Below are positions 35,187 to 43,469 of a stretch of DNA of 64,000 nucleotides, piece after piece (the stretch's first letter is position 1; every line of letters starts with the position of its first letter). Location: assembly GCF_020037125.1 (NCBI RefSeq), contig NZ_JAIQDG010000015.1:1-64000 (forward strand), given 5' to 3'. The notes under the pieces were generated by a model that worked only from the letters and a program-made list of their open reading frames with translations, ran no database searches and had not been told where the DNA came from. This DNA is from Myxococcus sp. RHSTA-1-4 (GTDB lineage: Bacteria; Myxococcota; Myxococcia; Myxococcales; Myxococcaceae). Both the position numbers and the translations under genes were made by a program.

Positions 35187-36950
35187 TCAGTCCCCTTCGC
35201 CCAGGTAGCGGAACAGGGAGCGCAGGCCGATGCCCAGCGCCGCGGCCGCGTCCTTCTTGCTGCCGCCACAGCGGGCGATGGCCTCCCGCACGTAGCGCTG
35301 GACGAAGGCCTCGCGCGCCTCCTCCAGCGGAACCATGGGCGTGGCGTCTCCGCCCAGCTCCAGGTCCTCGGGGCCCAGCAGCTCGCCCGGCGCCAGCACC
35401 GCCGCGCGCCTCACCCGTGAGACCAGCTCGCGCACGTTTCCGGGGAACGGGTGGCCTCGCAGTGCCTCCGCCGCCTTCTGCGTGAAGCCCCGGGCCTTGC
35501 GCCCTTCCTGCGCCAGCACGTGATGGGCGATGAGGAGCGCGTCGTCATCCCGCTCGCGCAGCGGAGGCACCTCCACGCGCACCTCTTCCAACCGGTACCG
35601 CAGGTCGGCCCGGAAGGCGCCCCGTTGGACGGCCTCCTCCAGGGACGCATGCGTGGCGGACACCACGCGCACGTCCACCTTGCGCGGCGAGTGTTCGCCC
35701 AGCCGGGTCACCTCGCGCTCCTGCACCACGCGCAGCAGCCGTGTCTGGAGCGCCAGCGGCATGTCTCCAATCTCGTCCAGGAAGAGGGTGCCTCCGTCGG
35801 CCGCCTCCACCAGCCCCATCCGGTCCGTGCCCGCGCCGGAGAAGGCTCCGCGCGCGTGGCCGAAGAGCTCGCGCTCGATGAGGTTCTCCGGCAGTGCCGC
35901 GCAGTTGATGGCCACCAGCCGCCCGCGCCGTCCGCTGCGGCGGTGGAGCGCCCTGGCCACCAGCTCCTTTCCCGTCCCCGTCTCCCCCTGGATGAGGACG
36001 TTGAGCGGGGTGGGCCCCAGCCGCTCCACCTGCCGGTAGAGGGCGCGCATGGCCGGCGACTCACCGATGAGTCCCTCGAAGGTGGCCGCCTCGATGCGCC
36101 GGGTGAGCCCCTCCACCTGTGCGCGAAGTTCCGTCAGCTCCCGGCGGGTGGCCAGCAGCAACGCCGTCAGGGAGGACAGCGCCATCGCCTCCTCCAACTC
36201 CGCCGCCGTGAAGGGTGGGGCGCCCGGGCGCCGGCCCAGGTACACCACCGACAGCGGGGCGGGCTCCACGCGCAGCGGAAGCACCAGCGCCGAGGACAGG
36301 CGCAGTGCTTCCACGCTGGGGGCCCGCGCCAGCGCCGCGTCCGCTCCCACGTCCGCCACCCGCACCGGAGCGCCCGAGGTCAGCACCCGGTCCACCAGGC
36401 TGTCCACCACGGCCGCCTCCGGCACCGGTCCGGTGGAGCACAGCACGCGCCGCGCGCCCTCCCGTGAATCCGCCGCGACCAGGAAGCCCACGTCCGCCGC
36501 CACCACCTCGGCGAGGCCGCGCATCGCCGTCTCCAGCAATTCCATGGGCGGCCGCTGCACCAGGAGCCGTGACGCGAGCTCCGTCAGGACCGTCACCAGC
36601 CGCCCCTGCTCTCCTCGTGGCGCGAGGGGGTGGGACGCGCCGGTGCCCGCCGCTTCCGGGGCCTCATGGGACGGAGGCTCGGCGAGTTCCAGCTCCACGC
36701 TCCCCACGCGGAACCGGTCCCCGGGTTCCAGTGGCGCCAGGTCCACGCGCCGGCCGCGAACGCGGACGTCACAGCCCTTGCCGGCCGGAGACACGCTCCA
36801 GCCGCGTGAGTCCCGGAACAGGAGCGCATGGCTGGGCTTCACGCCGGGCGCGGCGAGGACCGCATCGCAGGTGGAATCGGAGCCGACGGAGATGACCGGC
36901 TTGTCCAGCGGGAGTCGGCGGCCGTCGGGAAGGACGAGGACCTGGGGCAT
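35187..36950 (-). CDS. sigma-54-dependent activator with FHA and GAF domains
   Basis: A 587-residue enhancer-binding protein. Residues about 1-90 are an FHA phosphothreonine-binding domain (VISVGSDSTCDAVL, VKPSHALLFRD). Residues about 115-270 are a GAF domain. The AAA+ domain (about 290-525) has Walker A GETGTGKE, Walker B GGTLFLDEIGD and the sigma-54 contact loop as GAFSGA instead of GAFTGA. The C-terminus is a Fis-type HTH (GSKKDAAAALGIGLRSLFRYL). No receiver is present, so control should come through FHA or GAF. The Ser/Thr kinase three genes downstream is a plausible upstream signal. ATG 36950 is preferred. Confidence 0.87.
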   Translation of the reverse strand: MPQVLVLPDGRRLPLDKPVISVGSDSTCDAVLAAPGVKPSHALLFRDSRGWSVSPAGKGCDVRVRGRRVDLAPLEPGDRFRVGSVELELAEPPSHEAPEAAGTGASHPLAPRGEQGRLVTVLTELASRLLVQRPPMELLETAMRGLAEVVAADVGFLVAADSREGARRVLCSTGPVPEAAVVDSLVDRVLTSGAPVRVADVGADAALARAPSVEALRLSSALVLPLRVEPAPLSVVYLGRRPGAPPFTAAELEEAMALSSLTALLLATRRELTELRAQVEGLTRRIEAATFEGLIGESPAMRALYRQVERLGPTPLNVLIQGETGTGKELVARALHRRSGRRGRLVAINCAALPENLIERELFGHARGAFSGAGTDRMGLVEAADGGTLFLDEIGDMPLALQTRLLRVVQEREVTRLGEHSPRKVDVRVVSATHASLEEAVQRGAFRADLRYRLEEVRVEVPPLRERDDDALLIAHHVLAQEGRKARGFTQKAAEALRGHPFPGNVRELVSRVRRAAVLAPGELLGPEDLELGGDATPMVPLEEAREAFVQRYVREAIARCGGSKKDAAAALGIGLRSLFRYLGEGD

Positions 36951-37081
36951 GGCGGCGGAGGAGGTGCGGTGTGCCGTCCGCATATCAGGAATGCGGCGGC
37001 CGGGTGTCAGGACGCATGGGGCCGCCGTCCATTCAAGATGGGTCCGCCTTGGGGCCGTCGCCTCGTGTTCCCAACGGAGAA

Positions 37082-37107
37082 AGCACCGCCCCGTTCCTGG
37101 CGGTGCT
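37082..37107 (-). terminator. rho-independent terminator of gene 37172-38392
   Basis: AGCACCGCC (37082-37090), an 8-nt loop and GGCGGTGCT (37099-37107) form a perfect 9-bp stem. On the minus strand it is followed by TTTCTCC. It is 65 nt past the stop codon of the gene it would end. Confidence 0.65.
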
Positions 37108-37171
37108 GGGCGTGGCGCACGCCGTGGACTCGCAGCGGCGCGCCAGGGAAAACGAGGTCAGGCAACCGATA

Positions 37172-38392
37172 TCAAGGAATGGGAGTCGCGGCCGTGGGGC
37201 TGGACTGCTGCTGCCGCTGCTTCAGCGCCGCCTCCTCCTTGGTGATTGCCTCACCCTTTTCCAGCAGTTCCTGCTCCTTCTTTGCGAGAGCGGCCCGCTC
37301 GGCAAGCTCTTTCTCGAACCGCTCCAGCGCATTCTTGCGCTCCTCGAGTGCAGCGGCTCGCTGGGCGGCGATACGAGCCTCAAACTGCTTCCGCTCCAGC
37401 GCGAGCGCCTCTTGGCCATCCTGAAGGGCCTTTTCTTGAGCCAGCTTTGCCCGCCGGTCCGCGAGGGCCTTCTCGCGGGCGCTGATATCCTGGCGCTCAT
37501 CGAGTTCTCGCTCCCGAGCCGCAAGCTCACCTTCCTTCTTCTTCAGCTGCGCCTCCGCATCTCCAAGGGAAGACAGGTCAAAGGCGCCACCCACGCTCAC
37601 GCTGGGCAGGAACTGTCCGTTGGTCAGCCCGGCAACTCGCCCCATCAACAAGGGAAAGCGCACACCGAAGGAAACCTCATTGAGCTGCCCGAAGAGTCCC
37701 GCCTCGAAACCAACGTAGAGACGCTGAGGACTACCCAATGCCTCGCGAAGGAAATCCTGGTCCGACCACGCGTTCCCAAGGATGCTGCGGCCCGTGACGC
37801 CCACATGGGTGAGGAGCCGCAGCGAGTTCTTCCCGGCCTGTTTCGTGACTCTCATGCTGAACCCTAACGAGGTGGCCATGACCAGCACGCCGCGTGTTTG
37901 CTCCGCACGGCCCGTACCCGTATCGGCCGCGAGCCTCCAATCGGCGGCTCCGAGAATCACCTCGGTGTACCCTCCCCAGACAGACGCAGTGCGTTCGAAG
38001 AGCCACCCGTCGTACTTGACGTGGGCGGACCAAGATGATGATTCGGGGGACAGCGTGAACCGCGCAAGCTCAGCGCGGCCCGTCAGGCCGTACGCCTCCG
38101 AGCCGCGGCTCAGGCCAATGGCGAGCTGCGAGAGGTCCCCTCGGGTGCGAAGCAGCGATACGCTGAAGGCGGCCCGGCCATCGGCGGCCTCCCGGAGTTC
38201 CCCATAGCCGCTGCCGAGCAGCTGCCATTCGCCCACGTCGTCAGTGCCGCCCTCTTCTGAGTTCTCCGCCCTGGCTTTGGCTTCCGCCGTGAGTCTACGG
38301 ACTTGATCCACGCTCGGAGCTGGCAATGGAGCTTGTGCCCAGGAGGCGGTCCCCAAACACAGGGCCACCGTGAATACGAAACGCTTCAACAT
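37172..38392 (-). CDS. exported protein with beta-rich domain and C-terminal coiled coil
   Basis: Not a family I recognise. The 406-residue product has a signal peptide (MLKRFVFTVALCLGTASWAQ). Residues about 50-285 are rich in alternating hydrophobic strands and aromatics (VWGGYTEVILGAADWRL, LYVGFEAGLFGQLNEVSFGVRFPL), resembling an outer-membrane barrel. Residues 290-395 are an almost uninterrupted Lys/Glu/Ala coiled coil (EAQLKKKEGELAARERELDE). ATG 38392 follows AAGGGGGG. Third-position GC is visibly lower than in neighbours, with AT-rich flanks and its own terminator, so it may be a recent acquisition. An envelope-spanning scaffold is possible. Confidence 0.6.
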   Translation of the reverse strand: MLKRFVFTVALCLGTASWAQAPLPAPSVDQVRRLTAEAKARAENSEEGGTDDVGEWQLLGSGYGELREAADGRAAFSVSLLRTRGDLSQLAIGLSRGSEAYGLTGRAELARFTLSPESSSWSAHVKYDGWLFERTASVWGGYTEVILGAADWRLAADTGTGRAEQTRGVLVMATSLGFSMRVTKQAGKNSLRLLTHVGVTGRSILGNAWSDQDFLREALGSPQRLYVGFEAGLFGQLNEVSFGVRFPLLMGRVAGLTNGQFLPSVSVGGAFDLSSLGDAEAQLKKKEGELAARERELDERQDISAREKALADRRAKLAQEKALQDGQEALALERKQFEARIAAQRAAALEERKNALERFEKELAERAALAKKEQELLEKGEAITKEEAALKQRQQQSSPTAATPIP

Positions 38393-38412
38393 ACAATTCC
38401 CCCCTTCTTGAG

Positions 38413-38450
38413 TAGGAAAATACCTTTCCTATAGAGATGCCAGATTGGCA
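38413..38450. promoter_or_regulatory. two adjacent palindromes in AT-rich divergent promoter region
   Basis: TAGGAAA-ATACC-TTTCCTA (38413-38431) and TGCCA-GAT-TGGCA (38438-38450) are perfect dyads 6 nt apart. They lie 20-58 nt upstream of the start of the 37172-38392 gene in AT-rich DNA. They look like operator sites or overlapping regulator boxes. Confidence 0.45.
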
Positions 38451-38559
38451 GATGTGATTTGGATTGAACACCCTCCTCACCTGCGATTCATCTCCAGGGC
38501 CTGACTACCACTGGGGAGGTATGGGTGGGGGAGGCCGGCCTCGGTTACGAAGGGCCTCC

Positions 38560-38892
38560 ATGGGTTCCTTCACCCTCCGCATCCTTCCCGCGGTGCTGCT
38601 TCTCCTCGGCGCCTGCGATTACTCGCTGGACGGTGCATCGGGCGCCTGCTCCGACACGAATTGCGCCAACTACACCTCGCAGACGGCGGCCCAGGCCGCG
38701 TTCGACGCCGACCCGGAGTGCCGGGATGACCTGGATGCGGATGATGATGGGATTGCCTGCGAGGAGCCCGGCAACAGCGTGAGGACGTGTTCCTCCACGT
38801 CCGCTTGCGGGTGCTCGAACAAGAACAAGGACGTCTGCGGGGGGGACCCGTGCTGCCGGTGGGTTGTTGGCTCGGGCTGCGGCTGCCGTTAG
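38560..38892 (+). CDS. lipoprotein with Excalibur-type calcium-binding motif
   Basis: A 110-residue lipoprotein (LLLLGAC lipobox). Residues about 30-66 match the Excalibur motif: a Cys, then a helix (TSQTAAQAAFDAD) and a DxDxDG-xx-CE loop (LDADDDGIACE) that should bind Ca2+. The last 40 residues carry nine or ten Cys (CGCSNKNKDVCGGDPCC, SGCGC) and probably fold by disulfides. ATG 38560 follows GAAGGG. Excalibur domains are usually wall-associated; a surface role is likely. Confidence 0.65.
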   Translation: MGSFTLRILPAVLLLLGACDYSLDGASGACSDTNCANYTSQTAAQAAFDADPECRDDLDADDDGIACEEPGNSVRTCSSTSACGCSNKNKDVCGGDPCCRWVVGSGCGCR

Positions 38893-38962
38893 CGGCCCGG
38901 TCGCGCGCATTCTCGCGAATCTTCAGCCGGCCACCCGGCCGGCGCTCAAGGGGGGTACGACA

Positions 38963-39316
38963 ATGACAGTGCGGTATGACGCCAACATCATTCGCGAGCA
39001 CGCCGCTGCTCTCTACAGCCGGGCAGCTCGCATCGTCTTCATGACGGGATTCATCGGCTGCGTCTTCGGCGCCATCGCCGGGGGCGCTCTCGGCGCCTCG
39101 TCGGGTGGGAGCCGTGGAGTCTTCATGTTGCTCGGTGCGCTCTTCGGGACGTTGGTCGGAGTGACCATCGGCCGAGGCCGGGCATTCGTTCTCCAGCTCC
39201 AGGCGCAGACGGCGCTCTGCCAGGTCGCCATCGAGGCGAACACCCGCAGGGCGGCGGATGCCGCCGCTGAGGCCTCGCGCCCGGTGCCTTCGGGCCACAT
39301 CGCGCAGGTGGGGTGA
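38963..39316 (+). CDS. small membrane protein
   Basis: A 117-residue protein with two Gly/Ala-rich hydrophobic helices (VFMTGFIGCVFGAIAGGALGA and GVFMLLGALFGTLVGVTIG) joined by a short SSGGSRG turn. Short charged ends include an Ala/Glu-rich C-terminus. It has no recognised domain. ATG 38963 follows a GGGGG run. It is convergent with the gene ending at 39344. Confidence 0.55.
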   Translation: MTVRYDANIIREHAAALYSRAARIVFMTGFIGCVFGAIAGGALGASSGGSRGVFMLLGALFGTLVGVTIGRGRAFVLQLQAQTALCQVAIEANTRRAADAAAEASRPVPSGHIAQVG

Positions 39317-39343
39317 CCGCCAAGGTGGGTTCGATTGCCAGGG

Positions 39344-39730
39344 TCATCCGCGTGCGAGGCGGGGGCGGGCAACGCCCGCGAGCTTGAGCGCGAAGATGCC
39401 AAGCACGAAGAGGGACTGGGCCGCGACGAGCGCGACGCCGAGGCCGGACATCCGGGGGCCGTACGCCACGAGGAGCGCGACGCTGCCCAGCACCCACGCG
39501 CCGTCGACCGCGAGGTGCACTCGCGCGGCACGCGGGGGAACCGATGGCTGGGCCCCCGTCCACGCATTGAATCCGGCCCAGGGCACCAGGAACAGCCCCA
39601 CGCCAGGCAGGAAGGCCGGGGGCAGGGGCCAGCCGGCGAGCGTGGTGAGCGGCGAGGCCCAGAGCAGGAGGGCCGCGCCCATGGAGATGGCGGCAAGGGC
39701 ATCGAGGCGGTAGATGAAGCGGTGCGACAT
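39344..39730 (-). CDS. four-TM membrane protein
   Basis: A 128-residue hydrophobic protein with four predicted helices (around AAISMGAALLLWA, PGVGLFLVPWAGF, DGAWVLGSVALLVAY and LGVALVAAQSLFVLGIFAL). It resembles small uncharacterised membrane proteins of alphaproteobacteria and myxobacteria. It is divergent from the XRE regulator gene, 122 nt away, and is the natural candidate target of that regulator. Confidence 0.6.
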   Translation of the reverse strand: MSHRFIYRLDALAAISMGAALLLWASPLTTLAGWPLPPAFLPGVGLFLVPWAGFNAWTGAQPSVPPRAARVHLAVDGAWVLGSVALLVAYGPRMSGLGVALVAAQSLFVLGIFALKLAGVARPRLARG

Positions 39731-39852
39731 GCGGGGACCTTCCGGTGAGGGTGAGCCTCCGCAGATTCGAATGTGCCCGGAGCCCCCCGCAATGACCTCG
39801 GAGGGAAGTGCGTCGCCGCTCAGCCTCGGGTACCGGCCGGGAGGAGCCCACG

Positions 39853-40668
39853 ATGCGTGACGGTGGCGACGGGAGCACGGAGGGCACCAGGCGCCCCACG
39901 GCGCGGCTGAAGGCGAAGTCCACGGCGGCTGCTGGTGGCGGGCTGGGCGCGCTGTTGAAGGACTGGCGCGCGCTGCGTGGCATGAGCCAGCTCCGCCTGG
40001 CGCTCGAAGCCGAGGTCTCCCCCCGTCACCTCGCGTTCATCGAATCGGGCCGGGCGGTCCCCAGCCAGGACATGGTGCTGCGGCTGGCGGACGCGCTGAT
40101 GCTCGGGCTCCGGGAGCGCAACGTCCTGCTCGTGGCGGCAGGCCATGCGCCTCGGTTCGGCGAAGGCGCGTGGAACAGCGAGGAGCTGAAGGAGCTCCGG
40201 CGGGCGGCGTCGATGATGCTCGCGGCGCATGAGCCGTACCCCGCCCTCGTGCTCGACGCGGCATCGACGGTGCTCGACGCGAACACCGGCGCGCTCACGA
40301 TGATGGGGGAGGGGCGCGACGCGCTCGGGCGCATCAACCTGATGGACCTGGTCTTCTCACCCGGCCGCGTCCGCTCGGCCATCGGGAACTGGTCCGAGGT
40401 GGCGGGCTTCCTGCTCCACCGGCTGCGGGAGAACGCCAGGCTACGCGGCCCCCGCTCCGAGGCCGCGCGCGTGCTGGAGCGCGTGCTCGCCTTCCCCGAG
40501 GCGCGTCACCTGCCGCCCATGCCGGGCGGCGCGGGCTCCGTGCTGGTGCCGTTGACCTTCACCGTCGACGGCGTCACCACGCACTGGTTCACGACGGTCA
40601 CCACCTTCGGGGCGCCCCTCCACGCGCTGGCCGAGGAAATCACCATCGAGCAGTTCCACCCGCGCTGA
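39853..40668 (+). CDS. XRE-family regulator with MmyB-like ligand domain
   Basis: A 271-residue transcription regulator. Residues about 32-95 are an XRE helix-turn-helix (LRGMSQLRLALEAEVSPRHLAFIESGRAVPSQDMV read as a whole fits the family). The C-terminal half matches the MmyB-type ligand-binding domain: HEPYPALVLDAASTVLDANTGAL, NLMDLVFSPGRVRSAIGNW and THWFTTVTTFGAP. Such domains bind fatty acids or similar hydrophobic ligands. ATG 39853 follows GGAGGAG by 6 nt. Probably represses or activates the divergent 4-TM gene. Confidence 0.82.
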   Translation: MRDGGDGSTEGTRRPTARLKAKSTAAAGGGLGALLKDWRALRGMSQLRLALEAEVSPRHLAFIESGRAVPSQDMVLRLADALMLGLRERNVLLVAAGHAPRFGEGAWNSEELKELRRAASMMLAAHEPYPALVLDAASTVLDANTGALTMMGEGRDALGRINLMDLVFSPGRVRSAIGNWSEVAGFLLHRLRENARLRGPRSEAARVLERVLAFPEARHLPPMPGGAGSVLVPLTFTVDGVTTHWFTTVTTFGAPLHALAEEITIEQFHPR

Positions 40669-40701
40669 GGGACGCCGGAATGCGCCGGGGAGGAAACATG
40701 C

Positions 40702-41355
40702 TCAGTCTCCCGCGACGGCGAGCTGCCAGTCCCCCTTGGACGTGATTCCCAGGCGCAGGCCGAGGTAGCCCGTCCCGCCGTCCTTGGCCTTCCAGTCATT
40801 CTCCGCGTTCGTGACGTGCACGGCGGGCCAGAAGTACAGGTCACCCTGCTTCGCACCGGGGAGGTTGAGCACCTGGACCATGCGTGCCAGCACGGGCTCT
40901 CCCTCCGCTTCCGCCTTCCGCCAGAACGCGACCGGGTCCTTGCCGCCATTGAAGCTGAACCGCAGGCCCTGGCCATTCTCATTGGCCAGCGCGCCCAGCG
41001 CCGCGTAGTCGCACGCCACGGCGGCGGTGATGATGGCGCGGCGCATGCGCTCCACGGCGGGAGGTGGGGGCGGAATCGGAATGTGCGTCTTCGCGCTCAG
41101 CGTGCCCGCCGAGCACGCCGCGCTCCCCGCGTCCGGCGAGGCGGTCTGCTCAGCCAGGGCTCCCGCGTCCGGCGCACCCGCATCCTCGACCGCGGCCACG
41201 GGAGGAGGCTCCGGAGTCAGGGCCCCGGCGTCGGGCACCTCGGCACTGGCGCGGGCCGCACCGGCATCCACTTCGGCGGCGGGGCCGGAGGGGCGCTCCG
41301 AGCAGGCACAGAGCGAGACAGCGACACAAGCGGACAGCAGCGCGGACCGGTTCAT
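40702..41355 (-). CDS. hypothetical lipoprotein
   Basis: A 217-residue lipoprotein (SALLSACVAVSLCAC). Residues 20-85 are an Ala/Asp/Pro-rich linker with repeated DAGA units. A small globular region follows (about 100-217: RMRRAIITAAVACDYAALGALANENG, GDLYFWPAVHVTNAENDWKAKD, GYLGLRLGITSKGDWQLAVAGD), ending in a strand pair typical of NTF2-like or DUF4878-style proteins. Function unknown. Confidence 0.62.
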   Translation of the reverse strand: MNRSALLSACVAVSLCACSERPSGPAAEVDAGAARASAEVPDAGALTPEPPPVAAVEDAGAPDAGALAEQTASPDAGSAACSAGTLSAKTHIPIPPPPPAVERMRRAIITAAVACDYAALGALANENGQGLRFSFNGGKDPVAFWRKAEAEGEPVLARMVQVLNLPGAKQGDLYFWPAVHVTNAENDWKAKDGGTGYLGLRLGITSKGDWQLAVAGD

Positions 41356-41407
41356 GGCGCGCCCGTTGTAGATCAGGGCACGCGGACGAGGCACCGGTTT
41401 CGGGCGC

Positions 41408-41626
41408 TCAGCCCCCGCCCTTCGGTGACTCGATGACGACGGCGAACGGGTCGAACGGCGTGTCGTCCCGCTTCTTCGGCTTGTTGTCGGGCATGCCCCA
41501 CTCGCCAGTGGGGTGGTCCGGCCGCACGGAGGAGTACGGGTCGATCTTCACCGGCACCCCGAACACCTTCGGGTTCTTCTTCGGCTCCGCGGGCTTGCCG
41601 AAGTTGGACTGGCTGTCGTCGCTCAT
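41408..41626 (-). CDS. small hypothetical protein
   Basis: A 72-residue polar, Pro/Lys-rich protein (KPAEPKKNPKVFGVPVKID, DNKPKKRDDTPFDPFAVVIE). It is predicted to be largely disordered and has no recognised domain. Base use is normal for the genome and it fills the gap between two other genes. ATG 41626. Confidence 0.5.
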   Translation of the reverse strand: MSDDSQSNFGKPAEPKKNPKVFGVPVKIDPYSSVRPDHPTGEWGMPDNKPKKRDDTPFDPFAVVIESPKGGG

Positions 41627-41722
41627 ACCCCCAGTCTACCGCGACGGCCGTCCGCCTGCTTCCTGGCCCTCCCTCCGCGAGAAGCTTGGGCCTCGTCCCG
41701 GACGGGGCGATACTCCGCCCCC

Positions 41723-42397
41723 ATGTGTGGCCGTGTCACCGTCCGGACCTCTCCTGATCAGCTCGTGGCCGAACTGGGCCTCGCCGGCATCCGCGCCGCC
41801 GTGGATCGCCCGCGCTACAACCTGTGTCCCACCCAGCAGATGCCCGTGGTCGTCAACGACGGCGCCCGCATGCTGGACGCCTTCCGCTGGGGCCTCATCC
41901 CCTCGTGGGCGAAGGACCCGAGCATCGGCAGCAAGCTCATCAACGCCCGTGGCGAGACGGTGGCGGAGAAGCCCAGCTTCCGCACCGCGCTCAAGAAGCG
42001 CCGCTGCCTGGTGCTCGTGGACGGCTGGTACGAGTGGAAGCAGTCCACGAAGCCGAAGACGCCGTACCACTTCCACCGCAAGGACGGGAAGGCCCTGGCC
42101 CTGGCCGGCCTGTGGGAGGAGTGGACGGCGCCGGACACCGGCGAGGTGCTCAACACCTGCACCATCATCACCACCGGCCCCAACGCGCTGATGGCGCCCA
42201 TCCACGACCGGATGCCCGTCATCCTCGCGCCCCAGGCCCAGGAGCTGTGGCTGCGTCCCGAGCCGCAGGACCCGGCGGTGCTCCTGCCGCTGCTGGTGCC
42301 CTTCTCCGAGGACACGCTGGAGGCCTACGAGGTATCTCGCGTCGTCAACTCACCCACCAACGACATCCCCGCCTGCGCGGAGCGCGTGGCCGCCTGA
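41723..42397 (+). CDS. SRAP-domain protein (YedK/HMCES family)
   Basis: A 224-residue SOS-response-associated peptidase-like protein. The catalytic Cys2 directly follows the start Met (MCGRV). Other family residues are Asn in NARGETV, Glu in GWYEWK and His in PIHDRMPVIL. YedK and HMCES crosslink to abasic sites in single-stranded DNA through Cys2. The family length (220-230) is matched. The next gene starts 1 nt after its stop. ATG 41723 is certain because Cys2 must be residue 2. Confidence 0.9.
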   Translation: MCGRVTVRTSPDQLVAELGLAGIRAAVDRPRYNLCPTQQMPVVVNDGARMLDAFRWGLIPSWAKDPSIGSKLINARGETVAEKPSFRTALKKRRCLVLVDGWYEWKQSTKPKTPYHFHRKDGKALALAGLWEEWTAPDTGEVLNTCTIITTGPNALMAPIHDRMPVILAPQAQELWLRPEPQDPAVLLPLLVPFSEDTLEAYEVSRVVNSPTNDIPACAERVAA

Positions 42398-42398
42398 C

Positions 42399-43283
42399 AT
42401 GAGCACGAACCCTTCGCTTCGAGAGCGCCTGCAGTGGTCCCTGGCGGACTTCGCCATCCGGTGGCTGGAGCGCCTGTTCGCGGCGGTGCACAGCCAGCTC
42501 GCCCATCTCCGGTGGCTCCGCCTGCGCCATCGGCTGTTCAAGCCCCGGCCCGGAGACATCTACATCGTCACCGCGCCCAAGGCGGGCACGACGTGGGCCC
42601 AGCAAATCGTCCACCAGCTCCTCACGGAGGGGCGCGGCGAGTTCGACCACGTCTATCAGGTGGCCCCCTACCTGGATGTGCTCGGTGAGCGGCGCGAGGC
42701 GGGGCGTTTCCTGGAAGCACTGCCCTCGCCGCGCGTCCTGAAGACGCACCTGAACCACGAGCACCTGCTCCCGCCCGCCGACAGCCGCATCCTCTACGTC
42801 ACCCGCGACGCGTCCGACAGCCTGCTCTCGTACTTCCACCACCGGTGCCTGCGCGAGGGCTTCCACCTGGACTTCGACGCGTTCTTCCGCGGCATGCTGG
42901 CCCGCAACCCGTGGAGCGACCACCTGAAGTCCTGGTGGCCGCACCGCTCGGATCCGAACGTCCTCCATGTCCGCTACGAAGACCTGATTGCCGACCTGGA
43001 GGGTGGCATCCGCCGCATCGCGGCCTTCCTCGGCATTCCCATCCAGGAGGAGCGCATGCCGGACATCCTCCACAAGTGCGGCTTCGCGTACATGAAGCAG
43101 CACAACACGCGCTTCGACATCCGGCTGGGCTTCTACGACTCGACGGGCCCCGGGGGCGGCTTCATCCGGAAGGGCGTCGTCGGCGCGGGCCGCGCCGCGC
43201 TCAGCCCCGAGCAGCAGGCCGCGCTGGGCGCCGTGGTGGACCGGCTTCGCGGCAAGCTGGGCATCCGCGCGGCGGAACTGTGA
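42399..43283 (+). CDS. PAPS-dependent sulfotransferase
   Basis: A 294-residue cytosolic-type sulfotransferase that would transfer sulfate from PAPS to an alcohol or amine. The 5'-phosphosulfate loop is PKAGTTWAQQIV (residue about 60). The 3'-phosphate motif is YVTRDASDSLLSYFHH, and the C-terminal GxxGxxK-like element is RKGVVGAGRAAL, where the last Lys is replaced by Arg. RLGFYDSTGPGGGF is the usual pre-loop. It is directly behind the SRAP gene and probably shares a transcript, without an evident functional link. Confidence 0.82.
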   Translation: MSTNPSLRERLQWSLADFAIRWLERLFAAVHSQLAHLRWLRLRHRLFKPRPGDIYIVTAPKAGTTWAQQIVHQLLTEGRGEFDHVYQVAPYLDVLGERREAGRFLEALPSPRVLKTHLNHEHLLPPADSRILYVTRDASDSLLSYFHHRCLREGFHLDFDAFFRGMLARNPWSDHLKSWWPHRSDPNVLHVRYEDLIADLEGGIRRIAAFLGIPIQEERMPDILHKCGFAYMKQHNTRFDIRLGFYDSTGPGGGFIRKGVVGAGRAALSPEQQAALGAVVDRLRGKLGIRAAEL

Positions 43284-43325
43284 AGCACGCGTCAGGAGCT
43301 CCAGGGCTTTCCGAGCATCCTTGTC

Positions 43326-43343
43326 TCCCAGGCCACCCTGGGA
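43326..43343 (+). terminator. hairpin after sulfotransferase gene
   Basis: TCCCAGG, CCAC, CCTGGGA is a perfect 7-bp dyad 43 nt past the stop codon, followed by AAGTAAGATTGTT. Confidence 0.4.
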
Positions 43344-43469
43344 AGTAAGATTGTTCAGTACCTCGGGAAAAAGTGGCCGGGGCAGAAACCTTGGAAGACA
43401 AAACAACGATAATCGCCTCCAGCGGTGGGCCAGGGTCGGCCCTCCGTATTCCCCAGTGGAGGCGTACTA

